Part shown: in pieces, positions 8,540-17,551 of the stretch
Layout of the letters: the number at the start of each line of letters is the position of its first letter
Position numbering within the stretch: the first letter of the stretch is position 1
Assembly (NCBI RefSeq): GCF_003576595.1
Contig: NZ_NQOU01000005.1
Span: 124,001-188,000, forward strand
Direction of reading: 5' to 3'
From: Neopusillimonas maritima
GTDB taxonomy: Bacteria > Pseudomonadota > Gammaproteobacteria > Burkholderiales > Burkholderiaceae_B
DNA length: 64,000 bases
Notes under the pieces: model-generated
Told to the model about the DNA's origin: nothing
Database searches by the model: none
Seen by the model: the letters and a program-made list of their open reading frames with translations, nothing else
Program-made: the position numbers and the translations under genes

Positions 8540-9481
8540 ATGACGCTGACTGAGTTGAAGTATATTGTCGCCGTTGCCCGTGAGCGCCATTTTGGCCGCG
8601 CGGCTGATGCCTGTTTTGTCAGCCAACCGACATTGTCCGTTGCGATTCGCAAACTCGAAGAGGAATTGGGCGTGACCCTGTTTGAGCGAGGCGGGAATGA
8701 AATTGCCGTTACTCCCATTGGGTTGCGTGTGGTGGCTCAAGCCCAGAAGGTTTTGGAGGAGGCGGGTAATTTAAAGGAAATAGCACGGGAGGGGCATGAT
8801 CCACTTGCCGGTCCGTTAAGGGTGGGAATTATTTATACGATTGGGCCATACCTATTACCTCGTTTGGTTCCGGCTCAAATTGAAATTACGCCTCAGATGC
8901 CGCTGATTCTTCAGGAAAACTTCACGACACGGCTCATTGAGTTGCTCCGACAGGGCGAGATTGACTGCGCGATCATGGCATTGCCTTTACCCGATGCGGG
9001 GCTGGAAGTGTATCCACTATACGATGAGCCTTTTGTGATTGCGGTACCGCGTCGACACCCTTGGGCCAAACGCAAAGAAATCAGCGCTTCGGAGCTTAAA
9101 GACGAAACCATGTTGTTACTGGGTGTTGGTCACTGCTTTCGCGATCAGGTATTGGAGGTGTGTCCCGAGCTTTCGCGCTTTTCAGCGTCCAGCGAAGGGA
9201 TTCAGCGAACCTTCGAAGGCTCATCGCTGGAAACGATACGTCATATGGTTGCGGCAGGAATTGGCATCACCGTTTTGCCGGCTAGCGCGATTCCAGGGGC
9301 GCCTAACGATTTGTTGGCTTATATTCCGTTCAAGAAGCCCATCCCCAGCCGCCGAGTGGTTTTGGCGTGGCGGAAAAGCTTTCCCAGGCCTGCTGCCATT
9401 CAGGCGCTGATTCAAGCTATTGAGCAGTGCGATTTACCGGGTGTAAGCCCAATGTCTTACAACCAGCCCGTGTTATCGTGA
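8540..9481 (+). CDS. oxyR: Hydrogen peroxide-sensing LysR regulator OxyR
   Basis: The chosen start at 8540 gives 313 residues and follows a good ribosome site (TCAGGAGTTGCC). An upstream in-frame ATG at 8483 lies inside recG and would add 19 unrelated residues. The N-terminal winged helix (TELKYIVAVARERHFGRAA) and LysR effector domain are complete. The segment GHCFRDQVLEVC places the two redox cysteines at residues 199 and 208, the same numbers as in E. coli OxyR, so the disulfide switch should be intact. It probably activates peroxide defence genes elsewhere; none of the classic targets (katG, ahpC) is in this window. Confidence 0.95.
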   Translation: MTLTELKYIVAVARERHFGRAADACFVSQPTLSVAIRKLEEELGVTLFERGGNEIAVTPIGLRVVAQAQKVLEEAGNLKEIAREGHDPLAGPLRVGIIYTIGPYLLPRLVPAQIEITPQMPLILQENFTTRLIELLRQGEIDCAIMALPLPDAGLEVYPLYDEPFVIAVPRRHPWAKRKEISASELKDETMLLLGVGHCFRDQVLEVCPELSRFSASSEGIQRTFEGSSLETIRHMVAAGIGITVLPASAIPGAPNDLLAYIPFKKPIPSRRVVLAWRKSFPRPAAIQALIQAIEQCDLPGVSPMSYNQPVLS

Positions 9482-9525
9482 TATCACTGGCTTATCATTA
9501 TCAACTTAGTTAAAAAATTATCGCT

Positions 9526-10365
9526 ATGAGCACTCATCAGGAACTAAAACTTGCCTTCATCGGCGGCGGGAATATGGCATCGGCCCTGGGCGCCGGGCTG
9601 ATCGGAAAGCGGTGCGGCGCGCAAGACGTCCACGTGGTTGATATTGATGAAAATGTACTAAAGCGCTGGGCAGAGCAGGGGGTCAGCACGGCTTCGCAAG
9701 CCGACGAAACGCTTGGCAACCATCGGGTCTGGGTGTTCGCAGTGAAACCGCAGGTTATGAAAGAAACCGTGGCGGCCTGCAAGCCCTTTTTGCGTGACGA
9801 CACATTAGCGATCAGCATCGCCGCCGGCATCGATTCGGACACGTTCGCGCAATGGCTCGGTGAGCCGGGGCAACCCTGGACTCGCCTGGTTCGTTGCATG
9901 CCAAATACGCCGTCACTGGTAGGGGCCGGTATTTCCGGCTTATGTGCCGCAAAAGGCGTTTCCGAGCAAGATCGCGCTTTGGCACAGCAGCTGCTGCGGG
10001 CGGTTGGGGAAGTTGTGTGGGTCGACAACGACCAGCAAATTGACGCTGTTACGGCTTTATCGGGAAGTGGGCCGGCCTATGTGTTCCTGTTCCTGGAGGC
10101 CTTGATGCAAGGGGGCCGGCAGTTGGGTCTTTCCGAGGCGCAGGCCAGGCAATTGGCGTTGGCAACATTAAGCGGCGCAACAGAATTAGCCAGCTTGTCA
10201 CCGGAACCCCCATCCGTGTTGCGTGAACGTGTCACTTCCAAAGGGGGTACAACGGCCGAAGCTTTGCGTGTTTTCAACGAACGTGATTTTGTGGCCATTG
10301 TTCAGGAGGCGATGAAGGCATCGTATAATAGGGCTTCCGAGCTGTCTGTTGAACTTTCCAAATGA
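9526..10365 (+). CDS. proC: Pyrroline-5-carboxylate reductase
   Basis: The 279-residue enzyme catalyses the last step of proline synthesis, NAD(P)H-dependent reduction of 1-pyrroline-5-carboxylate. It has the N-terminal Rossmann motif IGGGNMASALGAGL, the conserved VRCMPNTPSLVGAG, and the family signature ALSGSGPAYVFLFLEAL, with a C-terminal VTSKGGTTAEAL substrate region. Its stop overlaps the next start by 4 bases (ATGA), so it is probably cotranscribed with the small membrane transporter that follows. Confidence 0.95.
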   Translation: MSTHQELKLAFIGGGNMASALGAGLIGKRCGAQDVHVVDIDENVLKRWAEQGVSTASQADETLGNHRVWVFAVKPQVMKETVAACKPFLRDDTLAISIAAGIDSDTFAQWLGEPGQPWTRLVRCMPNTPSLVGAGISGLCAAKGVSEQDRALAQQLLRAVGEVVWVDNDQQIDAVTALSGSGPAYVFLFLEALMQGGRQLGLSEAQARQLALATLSGATELASLSPEPPSVLRERVTSKGGTTAEALRVFNERDFVAIVQEAMKASYNRASELSVELSK

Positions 10366-10916
10366 AATCAAATTCTTATCACGTGCCCATGACGGCGCGT
10401 CAAATCCTGTTGGCTGTGGCCGCCATGGCCATTGTAGTGGTGGGGTCGAACGTATTGGTTCAGTATCCCATTAACAAATGGCTTACTTGGGGCGCCATTT
10501 CTTACCCTGTGGCTTTTCTGGTAGCCGACCTGATCAACCGGCGTTTTGGTGCCAAATCGGCCCGACAGGTTGCCGTGGCGGGTTTCGTGGTGGCCATTGT
10601 ATTTTCGGTATGGGTTGCAACGCCGCGGATTGCGCTGGCTTCCGGGGTTGCATTCTTATTCGCCCAACTGCTTGATATTTACGTATTCGATCGTTTGCGG
10701 CAACAACAATGGTGGCGCGCTCCACTTATCGGCGGAGTGGCGGGTGCCACGCTTGATACCATTCTGTTCTTTAGCATTGCATTCGCAGGAACCGGCATTA
10801 ACTGGCAGGCCTTGTTAGTGGGTGACCTGGCCGTTAAGCTGGCCGTGAATGTGGCCTTGCTGGCGCCTTTCCGGGCATTAATGTGGAATATCGCGCGGCC
10901 CGCCAAATCGGCTTAA
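10362..10916 (+). CDS. VUT family (YhhQ-like) queuosine-precursor transporter
   Basis: The 184-residue integral membrane protein has about six hydrophobic segments. It resembles the VUT/YhhQ family: NVLVQYPINKWLTWGAISYP, FLVADLINRRFG, a central AQLLDIYVFDRLRQ and the following aspartate in GGVAGATLDTILFF. E. coli YhhQ imports queuine precursors (preQ0/preQ1) for tRNA modification; this protein is shorter (YhhQ is about 220 residues). It overlaps proC by 4 bases. The substrate assignment is family-based. No queuosine biosynthesis gene is in the window to support it. Confidence 0.75.
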   Translation: MKSNSYHVPMTARQILLAVAAMAIVVVGSNVLVQYPINKWLTWGAISYPVAFLVADLINRRFGAKSARQVAVAGFVVAIVFSVWVATPRIALASGVAFLFAQLLDIYVFDRLRQQQWWRAPLIGGVAGATLDTILFFSIAFAGTGINWQALLVGDLAVKLAVNVALLAPFRALMWNIARPAKSA

Positions 10917-10950
10917 CAGGGCGGGCCGGGCGCATTTAGCTGTTTGCCAA

Positions 10951-11559
10951 TTATTCCAAGCCCTGGCGGCTTAGCGCATTTTGAACGCCGGGGTCTGTTG
11001 CCATACGGTTGTAGAATGCGTCCAGGTTTTTCAGGTCAGGCATATCAATGCCTTTTGCGCGGGTCCAGCGATTAACCGTATACAGGTAAGGGTCGGCCAA
11101 TGAGCGTTTCCCTGCCAGATAATCACGGTCGGCCAGGCGCTTGTCGGCCACACTAAATAAAAATTTGATACGTTCCGCCGCTTTGGTTGCCAGTTCCTCT
11201 TGCCCCTGCGGCGTGCTTTGAAAATTCTGCGGCACAAAGACCAGCGAGAAGGTACGGTGCAAATCGGAATTGCAAAATGATAGCCAGCGTCGTACTTCTG
11301 CACGTTCTTTTGCAGTGGTGCCGTGCAGCCCGCTTTCGGGATGCAATTCGGCCAGATATTCCATAATGGCCACACTTTGTGACAGAACGAAATCATCATC
11401 AACCAATACCGGTACGGATCCAACGGGATTCAAAGCCAGGAACTGGGGCGTTTTGGTTTGCTCACGAGTGACTTCTTCAAGCTCGTAGCCAACATTCATC
11501 CACTCGAGCACAATTTGCGATGCCAGCGGGCAGGCGCCTTTCAGGTAATAAAGCTTCAT
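10951..11559 (-). CDS. Glutathione S-transferase (beta-class-like)
   Basis: The start at 11559 follows a clear ribosome site (AAGGATAACC on the minus strand) and gives 202 residues; an upstream in-frame ATG at 11613 adds an unconserved tail. The N-terminal thioredoxin fold begins MKLYYLKGACPLASQIVLEW. Cysteine 10 in GACPLAS is where bacterial beta-class GSTs carry their catalytic or mixed-disulfide cysteine. The NPVGSVPVLVDDD and LSQSVAIMEYLAEL segments form the glutathione site. It is a single gene, convergent with the VUT transporter. The substrate is unknown. Confidence 0.88.
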   Translation of the reverse strand: MKLYYLKGACPLASQIVLEWMNVGYELEEVTREQTKTPQFLALNPVGSVPVLVDDDFVLSQSVAIMEYLAELHPESGLHGTTAKERAEVRRWLSFCNSDLHRTFSLVFVPQNFQSTPQGQEELATKAAERIKFLFSVADKRLADRDYLAGKRSLADPYLYTVNRWTRAKGIDMPDLKNLDAFYNRMATDPGVQNALSRQGLE

Positions 11560-11704
11560 GGTTATCCTTGAATCAGTTAAATCGAATTGAGCTGATATTC
11601 TATCGATGACCATCGCGAATGCAAACAGGCTTGATTAAACCGGTAGTTTGATCCGATCAGGTTGCAGTTGCGCTACCATGTTATTTTTGGAGTGCGTTGT
11701 TACC

Positions 11705-12481
11705 ATGTTCAAGCCTGATTTTTCGTTGAATAATCGTCTTGCTCTTGTTACTGGGTCCACTCGCGGATTAGGCTATGCCATTGCGTCTGCTTATGCCGCC
11801 AGCGGGGCCAATGTGATTATTAACGGACGAGACCCGGAACGCACGCAAGCGGTTGCCCGGCAATTACGTGAGCAAGGTGCAACCGCGCACGCATGGGTGC
11901 AGGATATTGCCGACTTCGACTCATTGCCCCAAGCGTACGCGAACCTTTGTAACCAATGGGGTACACCTGATATTTTGGTTAACAATGTGGGAATTCGTAT
12001 CCGAAAACCCTTGTCTTCAGCCTCAGTCAACGATATCAATCAATTAATCCACGTGAATTTGTCGGCCGCAGTTTTCTTATCGAAGCTGGCGGCAGGGGCC
12101 ATGCTGGACCATAACTCACAACCTTCCGGTCGCATCATCTCCTTAACCTCTATTGCAGGGAATCTGGCCCGCTCAGGTGACGCCATCTATCCTATTGCAA
12201 AACTAGGTTTGAAAGGCCTGGTTCACAGTTTGGCGGTGGAGTACGGGCCTTATGGCATTACCAGTAATGGTGTGGCTCCTGGTACTTTTGCCACCGAAGC
12301 GAATGCCGATCTGGTGGCTGACCCCGTTCGCGGGCCGGTCGTTATCGGTCGCAATCCGCTGGGTCGCTGGGGGCAGCCCGAGGAAATCACCGGCGCGGCA
12401 GTTTTTCTGGCGTCACCCAGCGCCGCCTACGTGAACGGCCATGTTTTGGTCGTTGACGGTGGTTTTTCTATTACATTCTGA
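11705..12481 (+). CDS. SDR family NAD(P)-dependent oxidoreductase
   Basis: The start at 11705 gives 258 residues, the usual SDR length, and is preceded by GGAG at a workable distance. It has TGSTRGLGYAIA (cofactor-binding TGxxxGxG), NNVG, catalytic serine in ISLTSIAG, catalytic YPIAK (YxxxK), and the C-terminal VNGHVLVVDGG typical of classical SDRs. It resembles gluconate 5-dehydrogenase-type enzymes, but the substrate cannot be fixed. It opens a run of four closely spaced genes with epd, fumC and a PQQ-type sugar dehydrogenase (gaps 10, 16 and 4 bases), suggesting a sugar or sugar-acid role. Confidence 0.85.
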   Translation: MFKPDFSLNNRLALVTGSTRGLGYAIASAYAASGANVIINGRDPERTQAVARQLREQGATAHAWVQDIADFDSLPQAYANLCNQWGTPDILVNNVGIRIRKPLSSASVNDINQLIHVNLSAAVFLSKLAAGAMLDHNSQPSGRIISLTSIAGNLARSGDAIYPIAKLGLKGLVHSLAVEYGPYGITSNGVAPGTFATEANADLVADPVRGPVVIGRNPLGRWGQPEEITGAAVFLASPSAAYVNGHVLVVDGGFSITF

Positions 12482-12491
12482 ATGGTTTTTT

Positions 12492-13553
12492 ATGTCTGCA
12501 AAACTTCGTCTGGCAATTAATGGCTACGGGCGCATTGGCCGTTGCTTCTTGCGTGCACTCTACGAATCGTCGGCTTGTGAGCAATTTGAAATTGTTGCAA
12601 TTAATGAGCCGGCCGACCTGGATTCCATGGCCTACCTTACGCGCTTTGATTCAACACACGGCGTTTTTCCGGGCGAAGTCGATCAAGGTAAACAAACGCT
12701 CATTATCAATGGACATTCAATCAAGGTAACGCACGCCGAAAAACCTGAATCGGTTGATTGGGGTGCTTACAACCTTGATGTGTTGGTTGAGTGTTCAGGT
12801 CGTTACAGTAGCAGAAGCGAGCTGATGCGGTTTATTCAGGCCGGATGCCCCCGGTTATTGTTGTCACAGCCGGCCGACGGAGCGGCCGAGGTTGATCAGA
12901 CCATTGTGTATGGTATTAATGAGCACGTATTAAAAGGCGATGAGGTTCTGGTTTCGAATGCCTCATGCACGACAAATGCCATTGTGCCGGTGCTGGCAGC
13001 ATTGAATCGTGCTTTTTCGCTTGAACACGCTTTCCTGACAACATTGCATTCGGTTATGAATGATCAACCGTTAATTGATGGCTACCATAGGTCGGATTTG
13101 CGTCGCACACGTTCAGCCATGCAATCGATTGTGCCGGTTTCAACGGGGTTGGCAAAGGGGGTCGAGCGATTGCTGCCGGAGTTGGCGGGTAAAGTTGTGG
13201 CCAAGGCGATCCGCGTTCCAACGTTGAATGTTTCTGCGATTGACCTCATGGTCACAACGAAACAGGTGGTCTCTGTCGAGGCGATCAATACGCAAATGCA
13301 AGCCCTTGCTCACAATGCAAAGCGTCTTGTGGCGTACTCAAGTCACCCCCATGCTTCAGTCGACTTCAATCATAATCCGCACTCAGCCATTATCGACGGC
13401 AGCCAAACACGCGTGAATGGTGAGAATTTTGTGAATTTGCTGGTATGGTTTGATAACGAATGGGGCTTTGCCAATCGGTTGCTCGATACCCTGGGGTATT
13501 GGGCAACCCACTTAAACCTCAGTAGCCCTGTTCAGTTCAAGCAACCAGCCTGA
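12492..13553 (+). CDS. epd: Erythrose-4-phosphate dehydrogenase (GAPDH family)
   Basis: The start at 12492 gives 353 residues beginning with the Rossmann motif [17 protein letters not shown]. The catalytic cysteine is residue 159 in [12 protein letters not shown]. Segments such as [19 protein letters not shown] and [19 protein letters not shown] match the Epd branch more closely than glycolytic GapA. Epd oxidises erythrose 4-phosphate to 4-phosphoerythronate, the entry to the DXP-dependent pyridoxal phosphate pathway. It lies between an SDR gene and fumC in a compact operon. A plain GAPDH role cannot be fully excluded without phylogeny. Confidence 0.85.
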   Translation: MSAKLRLAINGYGRIGRCFLRALYESSACEQFEIVAINEPADLDSMAYLTRFDSTHGVFPGEVDQGKQTLIINGHSIKVTHAEKPESVDWGAYNLDVLVECSGRYSSRSELMRFIQAGCPRLLLSQPADGAAEVDQTIVYGINEHVLKGDEVLVSNASCTTNAIVPVLAALNRAFSLEHAFLTTLHSVMNDQPLIDGYHRSDLRRTRSAMQSIVPVSTGLAKGVERLLPELAGKVVAKAIRVPTLNVSAIDLMVTTKQVVSVEAINTQMQALAHNAKRLVAYSSHPHASVDFNHNPHSAIIDGSQTRVNGENFVNLLVWFDNEWGFANRLLDTLGYWATHLNLSSPVQFKQPA

Positions 13554-13569
13554 TCGACAGGAGGCCAAA

Positions 13570-14970
13570 ATGAGCAAAATGCGCACGGAGTACGATTCAA
13601 TGGGACCCATCGACGTTCCGGCCGATCGGTACTGGGGCGCACAAACGCAACGGTCACTTCATCACTTCCCAATCGGTGCCGACCGCTTTGTCTGGCCTGC
13701 CTCCATTATCAAAGCGCTGGGCTTGTTGAAAAAGTCTGCCGCCAAGGCCAACGCATCGCTGGGGGAGCTAGACCCAAAACTGGCCGACTTAATCATTCAA
13801 GCCAGTGATGATGTCATTCAGGGGCGACTGAATGCACACTTTCCATTGGTGGTGTTTCAAACGGGCTCGGGAACCCAGTCGAACATGAACGCCAACGAAG
13901 TCATTGCCAATCGGGCTATTGAACTGGCCGGGGGGCAATTGGGGTCGAAACAGCCGGTTCATCCCAATGATCATGTCAATCGCGGACAATCTTCGAACGA
14001 TACTTTTCCTACCGCAATGCACATTGCAGTGGCCCAAAGCGTGCAGCATCATTTGCTGGATTCGGTACAGGCTTTACGTGACACACTCGATGCAAAGTCG
14101 CGCGCGTACGACCAAATTGTGAAAACCGGGCGTACCCATTTGCAAGACGCAACGCCCATTACCTTGGGGCAGGAAATAAGCGCCTGGGTGGCGCAGATTG
14201 ATTTCGGCCTGGCGGCTATCAAACAGGCATTGCCGGGCGTTTATGAGCTTGCAATTGGAGGTACGGCCGTAGGAACGGGTCTGAATGCACATCCTGAATT
14301 CGGTGACCGGGCCGCCGTGTATTTGTCGGAAGAAACAGGGTTGCCTTTTATTTCGGCCTCTAACAGGTTTTTTGCATTATCAGCGCATGACGCCCTGGTT
14401 CAAATGTCTGCGGCGTTGCGGACGCTGGCGGGTGGCCTGATGAAAATGGCTAACGACATTCGCTGGCTGGCCAGCGGACCCCGTTGCGGCATCGGTGAAT
14501 TGTTGATTCCTGAAAACGAACCGGGTTCTTCAATTATGCCGGGCAAAGTGAACCCAACCCAATGTGAGGCTCTGACCATGGTTTGTGTACAGGTTTTTGG
14601 TAATGATGCCGCCACCGCCTTTGCCGGTACGCAAGGTAATTTTCAACTTAATGTTTACAAACCGGTCATGGTGCATAACGTGCTGGAAAGCATCCAGCTT
14701 CTGGGCGATGCATGCGGTACATTTAATCGCTTTTGCGCTGAAGGCATTGAGCCAAATAAGCCGGTAATCGAGTCACATTTACATCAAAACCTAATGCTGG
14801 TCACTGCGTTGAACCGCCATATTGGATACGACAAAGCAGCCGAAATTGCCAAGAAAGCGCATCGGGAAGGGATGTCGCTGCGCGAGGCGGCCATTGATTC
14901 TGGTTACCTTAGCGGTGAACAATATGATCAGTGGGTGGTTCCGATGAACATGACCCGACCGGGAGTGTAA
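13570..14970 (+). CDS. fumC: Fumarate hydratase class II
   Basis: The 466-residue enzyme is the oxygen-stable, iron-free fumarase of the citric acid cycle (fumarate + water to malate). It is full length. Key segments are [38 protein letters not shown], the active-site [11 protein letters not shown] and the flexible signature [16 protein letters not shown] (about residue 319). A good ribosome site (GACAGGAGGCC) precedes the ATG. It follows epd by 16 bases and is followed after 4 bases by the sugar dehydrogenase, so it is probably cotranscribed with both. Confidence 0.97.
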   Translation: MSKMRTEYDSMGPIDVPADRYWGAQTQRSLHHFPIGADRFVWPASIIKALGLLKKSAAKANASLGELDPKLADLIIQASDDVIQGRLNAHFPLVVFQTGSGTQSNMNANEVIANRAIELAGGQLGSKQPVHPNDHVNRGQSSNDTFPTAMHIAVAQSVQHHLLDSVQALRDTLDAKSRAYDQIVKTGRTHLQDATPITLGQEISAWVAQIDFGLAAIKQALPGVYELAIGGTAVGTGLNAHPEFGDRAAVYLSEETGLPFISASNRFFALSAHDALVQMSAALRTLAGGLMKMANDIRWLASGPRCGIGELLIPENEPGSSIMPGKVNPTQCEALTMVCVQVFGNDAATAFAGTQGNFQLNVYKPVMVHNVLESIQLLGDACGTFNRFCAEGIEPNKPVIESHLHQNLMLVTALNRHIGYDKAAEIAKKAHREGMSLREAAIDSGYLSGEQYDQWVVPMNMTRPGV

Positions 14971-14974
14971 GACG

Positions 14975-16141
14975 ATGCTTGATATTGATACTTCAAAATG
15001 CCTGAATGCGCCTAGAGGCCTGTTGAGGTCGGCTTTTGCCTGTGCCCTCATGCTGTTTACGGCACAGTTTATGACTTTGTCACACGTTCGTGCGGCAGAA
15101 ATCGAGGTTGAAGAGCTTGCTCAAGGTTTGCAACACCCTTGGGGCATGGCGTTTCTGCCCGACAATCAGGGCATGCTGGTGACTGAACGTGAAGGTTCTC
15201 TACGCCATGTTTCCTCAAACGGCCAGGTTTCCGACCCCATTAACGGGGTACCTGAGGTGTGGAATAAAGGGCAGGGTGGCTTGCTTGATATTGCATTGGC
15301 GCCGAATTTCAACCAATCCCGAAATGTCTATTTATCGTATTCCGAGGGTGGCAGTGCCCGCGCAGGAACGGCCGTGGGCTTCGGCAAGCTAAGTAACGAC
15401 ATGCGACAACTGGAGGGTTTCAAAGTGATCTTCCGCCAGGAGCCCAAAATGTCCACCGGCCAGCACTTTGGTTCCCGTTTGGTATTTGATAATCGCGGCC
15501 ATTTATATATTACGTTGGGAGACAACGGGCAGCGCCCGTTGCCGCAAGATCTTGACAAGTTACAAGGTAAGGTCGTACGTATTCTCGCCGACGGCACGAT
15601 TCCATCCGACAATCCCTTCGTTCGCGACCCAATGGCGCGAGATGAAATCTGGTCTTACGGGCATCGTAACCCGCAGGGTGCGGCATTACATCCCGAAAGT
15701 GGGCTCCTCTGGATAAATGAACACGGCCCACGCGGTGGCGATGAAATTAATATTCCGAAAGCAGGGAAAAATTACGGCTGGCCGATTGCCACGCATGGCA
15801 TCAACTATTCCGGTAGTCCTATCCCTGAAGCAAAAGGGGAGCAAGTAAAGGGGACGGAGGCGCCGAATTTTGTTTGGGAAGTGTCGCCTGCGGTGAGCGG
15901 AATGGCTTTTTATACCGGCGAACGTTTCCCACAATGGCAGGGCTCGATTTTTGTGGGTGCCTTGCGCGACCGCAGCCTGATTCGGCTGACTCAAAACCAA
16001 GACGGCGTTATTGAAGAGCAAGAGCGCCTGTTAAAAGATTTGAATGAACGTATCCGTGATGTACGCAGTGGCCCCGATGGGTTTATTTACGTGCTAACAG
16101 ATGCAGATAACGGGCGTTTGCTTCGCATAGGCTTGCAGTAA
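14975..16141 (+). CDS. Secreted PQQ-dependent aldose sugar dehydrogenase (YliI/Asd type)
   Basis: The 388-residue protein has an N-terminal hydrophobic export signal (about residues 15-38, ending near HVRAAEIEV) and a six-bladed beta-propeller of the soluble glucose dehydrogenase family. Matching segments include HPWGMAFLPD, GGLLDIALAPNF, LYITLGDNGQR, IWSYGHRNPQG and NEHGPRGGDEIN, which carry the conserved histidine and arginine near the PQQ site. It would oxidise aldoses in the periplasm if PQQ is available; no PQQ biosynthesis gene is visible here. It is the last gene of the SDR-epd-fumC run and is followed by a terminator. Confidence 0.85.
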   Translation: MLDIDTSKCLNAPRGLLRSAFACALMLFTAQFMTLSHVRAAEIEVEELAQGLQHPWGMAFLPDNQGMLVTEREGSLRHVSSNGQVSDPINGVPEVWNKGQGGLLDIALAPNFNQSRNVYLSYSEGGSARAGTAVGFGKLSNDMRQLEGFKVIFRQEPKMSTGQHFGSRLVFDNRGHLYITLGDNGQRPLPQDLDKLQGKVVRILADGTIPSDNPFVRDPMARDEIWSYGHRNPQGAALHPESGLLWINEHGPRGGDEINIPKAGKNYGWPIATHGINYSGSPIPEAKGEQVKGTEAPNFVWEVSPAVSGMAFYTGERFPQWQGSIFVGALRDRSLIRLTQNQDGVIEEQERLLKDLNERIRDVRSGPDGFIYVLTDADNGRLLRIGLQ

Positions 16142-16150
16142 GTAACAGTA

Positions 16151-16184
16151 AAAAAACCCCGGTTTTAAGGCCGGGGCTTTTCTT
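16151..16184. terminator. Bidirectional rho-independent terminator
   Basis: A run of six A is followed by the stem CCCCGG (16157-16162), an 8-base loop and CCGGGG (16171-16176), then CTTTTCTT. A/T runs on both sides mean it can serve both the plus-strand sugar dehydrogenase operon and the convergent minus-strand binding-protein gene. Confidence 0.8.
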
Positions 16185-16208
16185 GTGACGGCACATACTG
16201 CCAGATGA

Positions 16209-17360
16209 TTATTTCATCAGTTTCCAGTCGCCGTCTTTAACCTCAACCAGCATGCGGGCACGTTCATCGTGGCCGAAGTGGTCGGTGGGGCTCATGTTGA
16301 ACACACCATGCGAGCCGACGACTTCTTCTGAGTTTTCAATCGCGTCACGCAGCGCTGCGCGGAATGCTTGAGTGCCTGGCTCAGCCTTTTTAAGGGCTTC
16401 GGGAGCCGCTGCTTCAAGCACAAGATAAGCATCGAAAATATGGGCACCGAAAGACGAGAAGGAGCCTTCGCCATACATTTTTTCGTAAGCTTTGATGTAT
16501 TCAATACCAGGTTGCTTCGAAGGGTGCGAATCAGGTAGTTGCTCTGCAATTACAACCGGCCCGACCGGCAGAATAGTGCCTTCCACCGCTTTGCCGCCTA
16601 CACGAATGTACTCTTTACTGGCGGTGCCGTGCGTTTGGTATATCTGCCCTTTAAAGCCACGGTCTTGCAGGGTGACCTGGGGCAGAACCGAGGGGGTTCC
16701 AGACGCAACAACCAAAATAGCGTCGGGTTTTGCGGCAACCAGTTTCAAGGCTTGGCCTGTTACGCTGGTGTCGTTCCGGTTGAAACGCTCAACGTTTTCC
16801 ATACTGATACCGGCCTTTTCAACCAAGGGGCGCATTTCTTTGAGCCAAACCTCGCCATATGCGTCAGCATAGCCGATAAAGCCCAGTTTTTTGACCCCGT
16901 TTTCTTTCATGTGGTCAACCAATGCACCTGCCATAAGACGTACGTGTTGGGGGGTGCGGAAAACCCATTTTTCTTTATCGGCTGGCAAGTCTAATGGGGC
17001 AACGGCGATTTGCGGTACCTCGAGTTCGTTGGTTATCTCAGCCACGGCCACGCTGGTTGGCGTTGAAGATGAGCCAAAAATAATATCGACTTTGTCTTCG
17101 GTAATGAGTTTGCGTGCATTACGACCCGCTTGCGTTGCGTCAGTGGCATCGTCGAGCACAATGTAGTTAACTTTGTGGCCTGCGATCTCTGTTGGTAAAA
17201 GCGGGATGGTATTACGCTCGGGTACCCCCAACGCGGCGGCCGGGCCGGTGCTGGAGAGCGTAACGCCCACATTGATGTCTTTGGTTTGCGCTGAGGCAAC
17301 CATTGCACTGGCCATAAGGCCGGCCGCGGCCACGCCGGCCAGTTTCATTGAGAGTTTCAT
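16209..17360 (-). CDS. Branched-chain amino acid-type ABC transporter substrate-binding protein
   Basis: The 383-residue protein has a signal peptide (MKLSMKLAGVAAAGLMAS...ASAQT) and a type I periplasmic binding fold of the LivJ family: INVGVTLSSTGPAAALGVPE at the mature start, DDATDATQAGRNARKLI, and FGSSSTPTSVAVAEI. Such proteins deliver leucine-like amino acids, amides or aromatic acids to ABC permeases. No LivHMGF permease or ATPase genes lie nearby, so it is an orphan that must share a transporter encoded elsewhere. A perfect 15-base palindrome lies 36 bases upstream of its start. The ligand is unknown. Confidence 0.85.
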   Translation of the reverse strand: MKLSMKLAGVAAAGLMASAMVASAQTKDINVGVTLSSTGPAAALGVPERNTIPLLPTEIAGHKVNYIVLDDATDATQAGRNARKLITEDKVDIIFGSSSTPTSVAVAEITNELEVPQIAVAPLDLPADKEKWVFRTPQHVRLMAGALVDHMKENGVKKLGFIGYADAYGEVWLKEMRPLVEKAGISMENVERFNRNDTSVTGQALKLVAAKPDAILVVASGTPSVLPQVTLQDRGFKGQIYQTHGTASKEYIRVGGKAVEGTILPVGPVVIAEQLPDSHPSKQPGIEYIKAYEKMYGEGSFSSFGAHIFDAYLVLEAAAPEALKKAEPGTQAFRAALRDAIENSEEVVGSHGVFNMSPTDHFGHDERARMLVEVKDGDWKLMK

Positions 17361-17395
17361 GTTTCCTCCGGTTGTAAGAAATTTTATTAATTGCG

Positions 17396-17410
17396 ACGTT
17401 TTGAAAACGT
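17396..17410 (-). promoter_or_regulatory. Perfect 15-base palindrome upstream of the binding-protein gene
   Basis: ACGTTTTGAAAACGT is a perfect inverted repeat with 7-base arms around a central G. It sits 36 to 50 bases upstream of the minus-strand binding-protein start at 17360, where a dimeric repressor or activator could act. An AAACGTT copy follows a few bases away at about 17421. The regulator is unknown. Confidence 0.4.
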
Positions 17411-17467
17411 TGCCAACTTTACGTAAACGTTCTGATTATGACAATAGGGGTGAACCCAGCGCAACTC

Positions 17468-17509
17468 TTGATTTTCATCAAGGTGGCCACCAAATAGCAG
17501 GTGTAGCAT
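17468..17509 (+). promoter_or_regulatory. FNR/Anr-type promoter of the hsp20 gene
   Basis: TTGATTTTCATCAA at 17468-17481 is a perfect match to the FNR consensus TTGAT-N4-ATCAA. A TAGCAT minus-10 hexamer lies at 17504-17509. Counting from it, transcription would start near 17516, which centres the FNR site at -41.5, the class II activation position. The hsp20 start codon is 36 bases further on. Binding by an FNR-family protein is inferred, not shown. Confidence 0.7.
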
Positions 17510-17551
17510 GAACATGCCAATTTGGAACTTAACTTGATAGAGAGGTGAGTC

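Noticed and set aside
17467-17495. A heat-shock sigma-32 promoter (CTTGAT ... CCACCAAAT) in front of hsp20
   Set aside because: CTTGAT belongs to a perfect FNR palindrome, and the minus-10-like part is a poor match to CCCCAT. The FNR geometry explains the sequence better.
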